A DNA stretch of 64,000 nt, taken from NCBI GenBank assembly GCA_963920665.1, contig OY987264.1, forward strand, positions 21,060,906-21,124,905, given 5' to 3'. This stretch comes from Straminergon stramineum (lineage: Eukaryota > Streptophyta > Bryopsida > Hypnales > Calliergonaceae). Of this stretch, positions 49,821 through 60,650 are shown in pieces; within the stretch, counting starts at the first letter, position 1, and each line of letters begins with the position of its first letter. The position numbers and the translations under genes are program-made. The notes below the pieces were generated by a model. It was not told where the DNA came from. It saw nothing but the letters and a program-made list of their open reading frames with translations, and ran no database searches.

Positions 49821-50237
49821 CAATGTTGGTGTGTCTTATAGCAAATTCTAAACATTCCTTGATATTTTTTTCTAGAAAGTTGAAGATTCTTTTTCTTCAC
49901 TTGTTCTTTCAAACTAGGTCTACAAAGAACATGCCTTACCATATTTGCACTCACTTGTACTCCAAAGTCTTTTTTTAATTGTCTACATGCATCTATTGCA
50001 GTACCTACCTTTCCATTAGTGACTTCTAATTCACAGGATCTTTCCATAGCTCTAGTAATTAACATGTGGTCCACCTTGACTCCCAAGCTTTGCATCAGGA
50101 ACATGTGCACATTGAATGTTATGAACACCACCTAAGCTCACAATCATGCAAAGATCTAAAGAATCTCTCATTCCAAACCCTCTCTCCAACTTGGAAATGA
50201 CATTCTCTCTTTGCTCAACTCTCAATGCTCTAGGCAT
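49821..50237 (-). pseudogene. Tc1/mariner transposase, N-terminal half (split by the giant element)
   Basis: The ATG at 50237 gives MPRALRVEQRENVISKLERG. After one frame change near 50,090 the sequence is VGTAIDACRQLKKDFGVQVS, then ANMVRHVLCRPSLKEQV, ending RICYKTHQH. This is the paired helix-turn-helix DNA-binding half of a Tc1/mariner transposase. It stops exactly at the terminus of the giant element and resumes at 26051 with WTIDDW, where the family continues with its catalytic core. It is an old, inactive copy. Confidence 0.85.
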
Positions 50238-50359
50238 CTTGTCTAAAAATACTAAGCCCAAATCACAAGGAGTTACCAAGCAGCCAAAATGAAGTTATGA
50301 GAGGATGAAAGCCACCAAGCTTATCCCTATTAAATTGATGCTTCAAATAGCTCACAAAA

Positions 50360-51292
50360 TTAACCCCTAAAGGACCAACATGCATTCTTTGTCTACATAG
50401 CAATTTGGGGCAAGTACGTGTGGCTGGAGATTTCCATATTTTTGGCCCAAATTTTAGTAGAGGGTGGGGATGAGGAATATCTTTCATATGTACTAAATTT
50501 CAAAACATTTGGTAATACGAGTCAAAAGTTATGGCCTAATATGTTACTTTTTTTTGTAAATGGGCAGTTTGGGCAATTTAGTAAAAATCACTTTTTTCAA
50601 AAACCGAAATTTGAAATTGGTTTTCTAGAGTTCTATATACTTGGAAAGCTTAGAATCATTCCATTTTGGTCAAGGAATCAGAAGTTATGAGGATTTTTTG
50701 TTTGCGAGCAGTTATGGATTCTCTACTCTAAAATAAACTTAAAAGTCCTTTATCTTACTCAATTTTCAATATTTTGGGAAAAAAATAAACTCATATGTAG
50801 ATTTTCTTATTATAACATTGCAACCATTGGGATTGGCATTTTTCAATTCCATAATTAAATTTTTAACAATTTAGTATTTTGAATCATTCTCTACTACTAT
50901 CTATTTACTATTTTTTTCCTATATGTTGTACAATTCCAAATGATCTGGAATTTTTCAAGCATGTGGCCAACTTGTCTAGGAAAAAGAATTCAAAAAAGCA
51001 CCACCGTTTTGGACAATTTTTCATAGAAAATTGAGCTTGTGAAGTGCAGCTGCCTTGTTTTTTGCAAGGCCAAAAAATGATTTCAGTGAATTTAAATGCT
51101 TTATATCTTGCAATCCATGTGGTGGAAATTTCCTAAAATTTTACCACATGCTCTCAAGTAAGCATACTACAAGATCCTATGGTTATATGTGTCAAAGAAA
51201 GTTTATTTTTAAAAGAATTTGGTACTTGTACTAAAAATGGCAGTTTTGGAGCATTTTCAGTGAAAACATAGTCATGAAACTTTAGGGGTTAA
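50360..51292. mobile_element. ~930-bp TTAA-bounded element, family A (copy 3)
   Basis: It starts TTAACCCCTAAAGGACCAA and ends AAACTTTAGGGGTTAA. The length is 933 bp, nearly the same as the copy at 12895. It contains no intact ORF. Confidence 0.85.
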
Positions 51293-51950
51293 GACCATTG
51301 TGAAGAAAAAAAATTCCAATCAATTTGAGCATTTGAAAGCATCGCCGATGTAGAATGGAATTTGGCCCACCAAATATAAGGTAAACCAGCCTATGACAAG
51401 CAGAATGGCTAGTTTGCTATGTTTACATTTTTGAAAAAAAATTTTAAAAAATTCCATATAAAGATAAACTTGAGAAATGCATAGAGCAATTGAAATTTTT
51501 ATTTTCTTGACAAATTATCAATTTTTTCTAATTATTTGAAGTATATTGCCTAATTGGTCCCAAATAGATTGTAGACTACCCCCAAATCACCACAAAGTAT
51601 ATGCATAATGGTCACCTAATCACATAAAGCAATCTCAAAATCTCCTCACATGGTCACAAGTTTTTTAAATGTGGCCATAACATAAAAGAATAAAAAAGTT
51701 AACTCTTGAAATGAATTTATACTAGAAAGGTAGAAGGTCCTAAAACAATCACAAATAACTCCATCAACATCACCCAAGGCATTGATTTCAGCCATTAACA
51801 AACCTAATGAAGTCTTAATTCCATTTATTAGCAAAAATCTACCATGGAATGATATAAGACTGAAATGGGTGATTTTCTAGATGTTTGCATTAGGTAGTTT
51901 GCTTGTCATGGGTTGGTTTACCTTAGATTGAACTTTTCACTATTTTGGAA
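51293..51950. other. AT-rich intergenic DNA
   Basis: No gene or repeat structure was recognised. Confidence 0.45.
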
Positions 51951-52312
51951 TTAGAAGTTGAAATTTCTATCATTGTCAGTGCCTTCAAAAGTACTTTGGA
52001 TAGGTACAAGAAAACTCAAATTTAGACATTGTACAAAGAAAATAATCCACTTCATAAGCTAGCTAAAAGAAAAAAATTATAGTTAGGTATTGGCAAATCA
52101 TAGTTACCAATGCACTTCACACTCCAAATTGATGCAATTTTGAGTGAAATGTGCATTGGCAACTGTGATTTCTCAACTTCTTTAAATTTTTTATCTTTTT
52201 GCTAGTTTATGAAGTGGATTATTTTCTTTGTACAATGTCTAAATTTGAGATTTCTTGTACCTATCCAAAGTACTTTTGAAGGCACTGACAATGATAGAAA
52301 TTCAAGTTCTAA
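51951..52312. mobile_element. Foldback element, ~360 bp
   Basis: The arm from 51951 (TTAGAAGTTGAAATTTCTAT, then CATTGTCAGTGCCTTCAAAA) is the inverted complement, with few mismatches, of the arm ending at 52312. The arms are about 165 bp each and a short loop near 52121-52139 separates them. Such a locus could yield a long hairpin transcript. It is non-coding. Confidence 0.85.
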
Positions 52313-52496
52313 TTATAACCAATCAAAGGTTAGGGCCTATTTAAACCATAAAACTTTGGGTTGGAGCCCAAAGAAATGGAGTGTTTTCATTAGAACTTTG
52401 GGTTGGTACCATAGCTATCTTCCAATCAAAACATGCCATTTCTTTAGACTCCAACCCAAAGTTTTTGTTGTTGTGAATAGGCCTTTAGAAGTTCAT

Positions 52497-52726
52497 TTAA
52501 CCCATAAATGTCGACACGGCCATTTTGTGGTTGATGGATGACAAGGAATCTCTCTATTTAGGATAGAATTGCAACTATTCATCCTTCAAATTTTGTGTGG
52601 AAAGGGAAGATCTTCTACAATACTTCGACCTCCAATGTGTGTTTTTTATTTTGTTAAAGTAGATGATGTCACACGGTTCCAAAAGCCATGATTTCCACGG
52701 TCACCAGTCCGTCCTTTAAGGGTTAA
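52497..52726. mobile_element. Small TTAA-bounded element, family B (copy 5)
   Basis: TTAACCCATAAATGTCG opens and CGTCCTTTAAGGGTTAA closes a 230-bp unit with the family blocks GATAGAATTGCAACTATTCA and GATGATGTCACACGGTTC. Confidence 0.8.
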
Positions 52727-55700
52727 GGAGCCAAATTCCGGTCTGCATTGGAGAAGCTGGTATGTCAGAGATCTTGATTTGCTTAATTTGGGACGTCTAC
52801 GCTCTTAGCAGGTACAGTTCTCAAAAGATAGTAGTGGCATGCAATGAGCGTGTACGCAGATCTAAGGAATTGGCACAATTCCCAGAGACCATCACTCTTT
52901 GTGTACAGATTAAGATTTTTGATCAAAGGAATCCACATCATGCAAAACTGACAATAATGATTGTAAATAAAATCACCCTAAACCCTAAACCCTCGCGATG
53001 AACATTATCGACCAATGCCGAAAAGAGAAATTATTGAAGCTACATAACTGATCTAGGAATTCAAGCCTGCAGTCTCAGAATGAACAGAAATGATGATCAG
53101 ATTTGGTTAAGACATTTCCTTTACTTCAAACAATAGTCTCAGGATATTGCCAAAAAGGATCGTTGTTCCCGAATGAATCACAGTGACCTCATATAGGACC
53201 AACAACTTCGCCTGAAGTTTCGGATATGTAGCAACGACATTTGTGGAAACGATAAGTCCTACCATGAAGTTCAAAATTATCATAAAAAACGAGTCTCTCT
53301 AGTTACGTATATCGTGTATCGATAACAAATTTGGCATTGACGCAAAAAGAAGATACACGATTTCTGAACTTATCAGCGAATGATGGATGACATTGCGGCT
53401 ATGATAACTTACTACGTGCATTGCAACAGGCGCCCCGAGCTGTTTGCGAAGCTGGATGGTGCGGTTTGGCTGCGGTTGATTGACTCGGAGCGCCCAATGT
53501 GCATTCACCAGGGCCTCGATCTCAACTGCCAATTGAAGCAGCTGCCACGGCACAAATTGCACGAGTCTTCCAAAGTAGTTATATTGAGTCAGTTTCCACA
53601 AGCTATGGCAGTTTGGGGCAGTGTCTGGATGGATGGCGAACAGAACGAAGGTCGTTTTCATTTGGTTACTTCATAGTCGCGTTCCACTGCAAATTGGTCA
53701 TTCTGAACGTAGGGCTCTCAGAACCACCTGCACGCGGCAATTGCAGCAGTTTCTCGGCATGTAAAATCGGGATATTCTAAATGAGAATAATATGCATTCT
53801 ATGTCAATCAAACCTCACTGACGAGTTTTTAACAGTCCAGGGAACAACTTGGATGTTCAACTCTTCATGGTCCATATCTCGCTTCTTACAATGGGCATAT
53901 ACACCAACATGAGCACTTTCATATTCACAGGAAGGTTTAGGCATAACCAATCGGCACGTTGGTACGCAATCAATGGGTTAGCTCTCTCTCTCATGAAATG
54001 CGTAATTGGACGATCGCTCTCTACGGATGCATATGCACCAGCTGAACTTCATACCATCCAAAGCGTCGCATCGAATACTCTGCAGTTCTCTACTCTGCAG
54101 TTCTGACATAAAATTCTTGAAATAATTTGCAGCAACCCAGAGCTAAGAATGGCTTACGAAGAGCACCTGACCTAACTGGATATGAACTAACCGGTGATCA
54201 TGCTGCCGAATTGACTATGAGCCGTTTTGTTCTCCTCCCCACCCAAGTCCGAATCTCTCTCTCCACAAAATCCCGAAGTTCCTTAATGAGGTGTGAATGA
54301 GGCTAAATGGCTTACAGTTAGAAGAAACTACCTCGGTTGCAAGGCAGGAGGGGTAAAAGGCGCACAGTTAGCAAGCACGGTTGCAACTGCAGGATGGTGA
54401 GGCCAGCACTATAACTGTCCCGGAGTCACTTTCTTGTAACCTAACTGGTTGCACCACGAACTCAGCTTCGCGGTTAGTAGAGAGATCTGCAAAGTATTTG
54501 CAGATCCAAAGGGATCACCAAATTAGCAGTTAACTGGGAGGCAGATTCAAAATTGTGCATCTGATTCGGTCCTAACAATGTGACGCAATGATACCTTCCA
54601 GTAGTGATTATTTCCTACCCAGGAACTACAATACTCTATACGGGTGGAGAGCATTGCAATACAGATTTACAGCCGATTGTCCCAAAACGTTCACGGACCT
54701 ATCAAGAGTTCTTAGACTAATTTGCACTGCTCTCCCATGACAAATGCGCTCTCACAATGGACTTCATGACATGAAACCCACTGCATGAAGATGAGTTCAA
54801 AATCACGCAAATGAATGATCTCTCTCAATTCACAGTAGACAGCCTTGAGAATTTGGAGGTATTGGGTTCGAGTCAAGAACATTCTGCACAGCCCGCTTTG
54901 CGGTCCAATCTGATTAAAAGAACTTGGATTAGAACCATATAAGGTCAGAAGTAGAGCAAATTTATCACACCTGGCGGCTGCAGGGCCCAGTCCAGAGCTT
55001 CCACTTCAGCTGGCTCACGACGAGTGAGAAGGCAGTCCAACAAAACGGCCGGTCGAAATATATCATCCCACAGTCCGAGGGCAACCGTCGCTGGGACATC
55101 ACATCCATGAGCCCGTCTTGGATGTGAGTCCAACCCACAGGAATTCGGGGCTGCAGCCTTGCGGTTGCAAATTTGCAGTTCCATTATCTTCGGAGGCTGG
55201 GCGTCCGTTCAGAAGGGCAAAGGAGAGAAGAGTCGCACAGGCCGCAAACTCCGCAGTCTGCGGGCACCTCATCTAGTTGACAACCCTGATCCAGCCTGCC
55301 TCTGTAGCAGTCTTGTGAAGAACTGTTGAATCGTTCCCTCACTGCTCCAGGTGCCTATCCTCGCATTTCCTCTCGTGTCATCGTACCTCCACCGTCGCAA
55401 GCAATGGCTGAGAATGTTTATGGCAACACTTATTCGCCAAAACTCAAAACCCAAACTAAAGCAGGTGGAAAAATGGCAGCCATCGTTTCTGGGGGCTCCA
55501 GCACCTCTTAAAAATGCTTCTCAACGAAACGGTTGTGCGTAGGCCAAAGAAAACTACAGCCCACAAAGTCGCCAGTTAGGTTGAAGGAAGCAATACCAGC
55601 AATTTCTGCGGTACCTCCGCGTTCGATAATTTGCCCCTCTTCTCGGTCGAGAACGGACAGAGAATTTGGAGTCAAACAATTGTTTTTCACCTTAGACAGC

Positions 55701-56569
55701 TTCATGAGACGCAGGTGCAATTATTTCACTCTATTCCCAGAGCACACGAGTGCATCATACTGAAATTTCGTGCTCCAAATAGGCACTCAGAAATTGGAAG
55801 GACAGATAAACCCACAGCTGGAAACAAAAAGACTTTTTAGTTTTCGCAGGAAACCTTGATTAAGTTAGTCTCCCTCACTGTCACACGCCCTGCTCTTGAC
55901 GCATTAACTCCCAAGTCTCCGAAAGGCCAGAAAAAACAGAAAAAACAACCAGGAGAAGAGATGCAATTGACGATCTTGTTGTATCCTGGCGCAGGTCGTT
56001 TTTATGTCACAGAAAGTGGCCGAGCCCATACAACCAGATGAATAGCCCAGCTCGTGTCAGGATTGGAGTCACGTCGAGTTTACTTCCAACGCTATAGCCA
56101 CCAGTCGGAGTTAATCGCTACGAGAGTGCCCAATTGTGTATGCGAGTAAGGCCTTCGAAATGTCCAGAATAAAAACAGCTGCAGAAGTAAAAATATACGG
56201 CACATTGAGGCCGACCAAAGATCTTTTTCTGTAAGAGTGAGACCGATTATACACCGTAACTGTAAAGACCCAAATGAAAAATTTAACATTGTCTACAATT
56301 CGACAGATGAATAAACATCAAGGTCCTGAAAAACAGCAAAGCCACCTTGCAAATTGCGGGGTACTTTGTGAGTACCTGTTGAAGAGGGTCCCATGTACCT
56401 TTGCTGAGCGGCGCAAAGAGTAGCACACAGCATAAGCCGATACCCCAGAGGAGCACCCGACTTGTGGGCTTTCAGCTCAAGGAATTGAGAAGATCGAAGG
56501 AAAATAGACTAAAGGATTGCTGGGAATTCTCAAGTTCATGAAAAATAATTCGAACATAACTGAGAGGTT
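52727..56569. other. Region upstream of the SHA-like gene; no certain gene
   Basis: An ACCCTAAACCCTAAACCCTC telo-box-like tract lies at 52974-52993, a type of promoter element common in plant genes. Open frames such as 53299-53661 (minus) and 53380-53676 (plus) overlap each other and show no recognisable domain. Upstream non-coding exons of the gene at 56570 may lie here. Confidence 0.35.
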
Positions 56570-58219
56570 ATGGTGGCAGTCAGCGGTTCTGGAAGCAATC
56601 CCAAAGGTCCCAAGACAATATCAAACGGGATGTACAGGCTTGTATCGTCCGTGGCATCTGAGGCAATGGGTATTGGGAAAAGCTCAGAAGTCCTTACGGT
56701 GCTGGGAGGGAAGGCATCCTGTCGGAGGAAGTTTGTTCTGAATGTTCACCTTTTGGATGAGCAAGGAAGCTTGGTGTCTCGGGACATGGCCATCGTTGCG
56801 TCGGTGGCTTACGCCCATGACCATAGCCCTGTTGTCCGCGACGAGAAGCCGTTTCTGGCTGAGCCACCTTTGTTCACAACATTTAACGGGGTGGAGTTTC
56901 CGGCCCAGGACAGACCCACCCGTATGGTGTCGGGGCGGGCTTCCTTCAAGCTGGCAATCTCTCTGCTTTCCTCAAAGTGCGACAACCGATTGTTTTGCAT
57001 CTGCTTCACCCCACAAGTACCCCCGGATTCAAGCCCAATATGCCAGCCCTGCTACTCGAAGCCCATCCGAAGCATCTCACGGAAAAGGACGCAGGTGACA
57101 TCCATATCCATGGGTCCTTCATTGCATGGCAATAACAGTGAAGGAACTTCTGCAGTGATTTCACCCTCGTCCATGCCACGCAGCACAGGGAACATAGATC
57201 ACAGTCCCCCAAAATCAACCTCCCCGGCCTCCAGCAGCGACAACGAAGCAGCCACCACGCCAGGAAGAATACAACAAGTCCAGAACTCGTCCCGATCGAG
57301 TTCAGTTACAAGCATGCACTACCTGTCCCCCAAAAGCCAGGGACAGCAACAAGGAATCGAGAGACAAGGACTTCCTGCTTTGATCCTGTATGAGAATTCG
57401 CTTGGTCAGAGCATCACTAGCAACCTCAGAAACCACATGACAAACATGGACAGATATGCAGGTGAGAATGATCATCATGGCGGCAATGGCTTGGGTTCAC
57501 TTTCCTGCACGCAGCTATGTTCGCTACAACAATCAAATTTAGGTGATATACCGGCTTTTGATAGAAGTACACTGGCCTTGCGACTCTCTCCCGAGTCCGG
57601 TAGCCCCACCTCAGGGGCTTTGACATCTGAAAGCTGTATAGAGAACAAGGACCCAAGTTCAAGAACACAGGCTTCCCCCCTGGATGGAAGCAGACCCCTG
57701 AATAACAACATTCCTTCTCCCCCAGTGAACCGTCCCTTCCGCCCCTATGCCACTGTAGGAGCTTGTAAACTGCCAATGACGGACTTTCAGCTTGGAACGT
57801 CCGGCAGCCCTCCTCCAGCATTCAAGAGACACATTCAACAAGCGAGCACAAGCGAAGGTGCTACCTCCTCTCATACAGCTCTTCTGGAACGACTCCAGCA
57901 ATTAAGGTCAGCATCGCCAGCAGGAATCAAGCAAAAAGTGGAATCTATGCTCCAGGGATATCCCATGGGAGCCTGCAATGAAGCAATTGATCCGAAATTC
58001 AACAGTGGCAATCACACTGAGATCAGCCTAGAGGAAGAAGAGAAATCTTTACAGTACATCGAGGTGAGCTTGCAGGAGGTGAGCCGCGAAGTTCAGAGAA
58101 GGAAAGAAGAGCTTCGAATAAAACGAAGGCGGCTCATGGAAGATGAAGCTCGAATGCATAGCATTATCTTCCAATCTTCGTCATGGATTGAAAGTCTGAG
58201 TAGAGGATTCAGTCTCTGA
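56570..58219 (+). CDS. SHA/STAT-like linker-domain protein without SH2 (identity tentative)
   Basis: This is a single open frame of 549 residues. The ATG directly follows an in-frame TGA, which supports this start unless a non-coding exon is spliced upstream. Residues about 40-175 (VLTVLGGKASCRRKFVLNVHLLD, PLFTTFNGVEFPAQDRPTRM, RASFKLAISLLSSKCDNRLF, SKPIRSISRKR) resemble, from memory, the region upstream of the SH2 domain in the plant SH2 proteins SHA/SHB (STAT-like). Here no SH2 domain follows. The middle is Ser/Pro/Gln-rich and disordered-looking. The end (about 480-549) is a charged coiled coil (EEEEKSLQYIEVSLQEVSRE). It is probably nuclear or regulatory, by inference. The gene looks intact and its composition is GC-richer than its flanks. 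It could equally belong to an unnamed plant family sharing this domain. Confidence 0.5.
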   Translation: MVAVSGSGSNPKGPKTISNGMYRLVSSVASEAMGIGKSSEVLTVLGGKASCRRKFVLNVHLLDEQGSLVSRDMAIVASVAYAHDHSPVVRDEKPFLAEPPLFTTFNGVEFPAQDRPTRMVSGRASFKLAISLLSSKCDNRLFCICFTPQVPPDSSPICQPCYSKPIRSISRKRTQVTSISMGPSLHGNNSEGTSAVISPSSMPRSTGNIDHSPPKSTSPASSSDNEAATTPGRIQQVQNSSRSSSVTSMHYLSPKSQGQQQGIERQGLPALILYENSLGQSITSNLRNHMTNMDRYAGENDHHGGNGLGSLSCTQLCSLQQSNLGDIPAFDRSTLALRLSPESGSPTSGALTSESCIENKDPSSRTQASPLDGSRPLNNNIPSPPVNRPFRPYATVGACKLPMTDFQLGTSGSPPPAFKRHIQQASTSEGATSSHTALLERLQQLRSASPAGIKQKVESMLQGYPMGACNEAIDPKFNSGNHTEISLEEEEKSLQYIEVSLQEVSREVQRRKEELRIKRRRLMEDEARMHSIIFQSSSWIESLSRGFSL

Positions 58220-59303
58220 TATGTGACCTTTAACAATTGTGATCACCACTGCTAGAGTGATCCCAGTGTCCCAGTGCTCGTCGCTTAACCTATGAGGATG
58301 TAGATCACAAGGTTACGACAGGGTCTCCAATCCAAAGCCTCAGGGTTCCATCAGCACTTGATCAATGACTACCAGCAAATGGGCAAGTTATTAGCAGGAA
58401 GCGGCTGACAATGCTGATCAGAGAACAAAAAGAAATCCTCAATCATGGAAGGACAGAAAAAGAACATCTTGCAATCAGTAACATACAGTACGGTGCTTAC
58501 AAAAAAAACCATCCATATTATTCTCAGACTTCGTGTTATCAATGTGAAGCAGAATCACAAAAGAAGTATTACTGTAAAATCCAAAACAAGATGAAAACAG
58601 TGAAGTCTAGTCTCGTTAATTCTTACAATATTTTAGTAACAAGAAATAAATAGACAATTGAAAGAAAAATTAAGGTTTGAGACTTACATCTTTGATGTAT
58701 AATGACTCAGCTTTAAAATTTAGGGTCCAGGTGAGCGAATAGTGAGAAATTTAGGGTAGAGTGACACTCACTAAAGATTTTCCAAGTATAGAAATCGCGC
58801 TCTGGCCGAAGATATTCCAGATCAACAGGAACCTGTCCATGTGCTCAAGTGCTTGCAAAAGCAAGTTGCAGGGTAGTCTGATACTCGATTGAATATAAAT
58901 ATTTAAAAAGATCCACCAATAATTGCGATGGCTCATTCTTTTCTATGATTGCAGAGATTCTTAGCATAGGTTTTGAATATAAGAACAAAATGAACACACA
59001 AAGCTGCAGAAGAAGACAATGAGCATGAATTGAGGCAAATAGAAACTGGTGCAATTGAGTGTTGGCGCAAACAATGTTGTACCCTAATGCCTCCTAAATA
59101 GAATCCCACATTCCGTCAGATGAGAAACGGTCTTGGAAAGAACAAGCTAAATTAACAGAGTCCAAATCTCGCTACTCGAAGCCTTCCTGGCAAGCAAGGT
59201 CAACATCTGAGATTTCATGAAGGACGCATCACTTGCTGTTTAAACTGAACATATTTCTACGACCCTAGAAACTTCCATACAGAAGAATAGATACTCAAGG
59301 GCA
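58220..59303. other. Intergenic region between two convergent genes
   Basis: It probably contains the 3' UTRs of the plus-strand gene ending at 58219 and of OST5 ending at 59304. No additional gene was recognised. Confidence 0.4.
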
Positions 59304-60650
59304 TCAAACATATACTCCCGTCCATAGCAGCAAGAAGAGCGTCCCAAATCCCTGTTATAAAAACGACATGAACAACAAATTAGTGAAGACCATCGGCATT
59401 GCAGGAAGTGGCTTAAGGTATGAAATGTCAGGTCAAATCTCCGAATAGGTACACCTTTTAAAGACTGCAGATCTTGCAATGAAAGGAAGAATAGCAGCAA
59501 TTGGTGAGCTCGGTGTTATTATTATGCACCTATGAAGTGTTGGTTCCCAGAATCTGTCTCATATTTGTACAATAGAAAATGGAAGGGATGATGATCGCCA
59601 TTTTCAGAGCAGCTAACGTACCATGAAGACGGATGCCAATCCTCCAGTTGCAAACTCCTGAACCAGACTTCGACTTAACCGAGTCGAAGTCACCTCATAT
59701 CTGCGCACGAAAATCCTTATGTTAATATCTTGCATAAGCTCCTACATGTGCTCAGTATTTGCCTACATTTCAAAAACTAAAAGTCCATAAACCTAAAACA
59801 TTTATGCGCATCATAACAGACTCAGTAAAATGTTAATTAAGAATATTCATGGCTAGAGCTCCGTAAGAAGAAAAAGTGTCACAGTCCTAATGCTTCTCAA
59901 AGTTCCGACCCGGAGGCATGACTTTGCCGCGCAGCATGCAAGATCTAGATGCAACTTTTGCACGTAACGAACAAAAAAACGATAAACATGTAATCAACCC
60001 CTTACATGAAAAACGATGCCGTTAATAGGAGCCCGATGGAAAGCAGAAGCACCGCCAAAAGGGGATACAGGGACTCAGACACCGGGCTGTATATGGGGGT
60101 CCCAATCTCTCCCTACATATCGACATCAAAATTTTAGCAACTGAATCGGATTAATAATCTAAATTACACAACCCAAAATCTAAGCTCAACAAATCCTGCA
60201 ATACAGAATAGAAAATTCTGAAGCCTACTTCGTGCGACAATGGCAACTGTCCTGTCGACCAACAACTTTCAAAACTGTACCAATTTGGAGCTACTTTGCT
60301 TGGAAATTCCAGTAGACATTATTTTCTCACTTCACAAATGCACAAAACAAAGATCACAGTCGATAATTTGATCCGATCACAATGTAGGACATCGCTATAA
60401 ACAACCCTAAATCCAGGACTGCACCAATAAGTAAAAGACACCCGCATCAAGCCGATCACAGAAGAGAAGCAAAGCGAAGACCGAAGAGTGCGCTAAGACG
60501 TGAAATAGTCTCCTCCATTCCCAATATCGGCGGTGTCATTGCACCGGACCTCTCATTTGGCAAACGGTCGGGTAAACCTTGCAAACCCCTCCAAAAATTG
60601 TTTCAAAAGGTGAAACATTCAGAGAAGACACTTACGAGTCCGAGCGCCAT
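59304..60650 (-). CDS. OST5: Oligosaccharyltransferase subunit OST5 / TMEM258 homologue
   Basis: This is a small two-span membrane subunit of the endoplasmic-reticulum oligosaccharyltransferase complex, which transfers the lipid-linked glycan to Asn of nascent proteins. Exons are 60650-60636, 60112-60006, 59700-59622 and 59351-59304. All introns are GT-AG and the phases agree, giving 82 residues, the usual length of the family. The sequence begins MALGL and continues GEIGTPIYSPVSESLYPLLA. Transmembrane segment 1 is about VLLLSIGLLLTASFFI, followed by YEVTSTRLSRSL. Segment 2 is about ASVFMGFGTLFLLLWTGVYV at the very C terminus. The first exon codes for only five residues, so automated annotation could easily miss it. 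The stop is TGA and no lesion is seen. Confidence 0.95.

Larger units (their letters stand above)
26048..49824. mobile_element. Giant DNA transposon, 23.77 kb, with TIRs and CAAT target duplication (boundaries include the duplications)
   Basis: The element proper is 26052-49820. Both ends read inward as AACACAATATTCATTA (16 bp, perfect), followed by a weaker match TG(G/A)GAG(G/A)TTT to about 29 bp. CAAT flanks both sides (26048-26051 and 49821-49824). The insertion splits a Tc1/mariner gene. Deleting the element and one CAAT joins HQH to WTIDDW in frame, which fixes both ends. The cargo is a leftward DUF7869-like gene and rightward ParB-like, methyltransferase-like and FCP1-like exons, with palindrome arrays between the two divergent sets. 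A copia element (33877-39154) and a family-B MITE (about 40099-40328) are nested inside; without copia and its duplication the length is about 18.5 kb. The superfamily was not recognised. A 4-bp duplication is compatible with several groups, but none is supported by a known transposase here. Confidence 0.9.

Noticed and set aside
53299..53676. Opposed 120- and 98-codon frames
   Set aside because: They overlap antisense to each other, have no recognisable motif and no supporting splice context.
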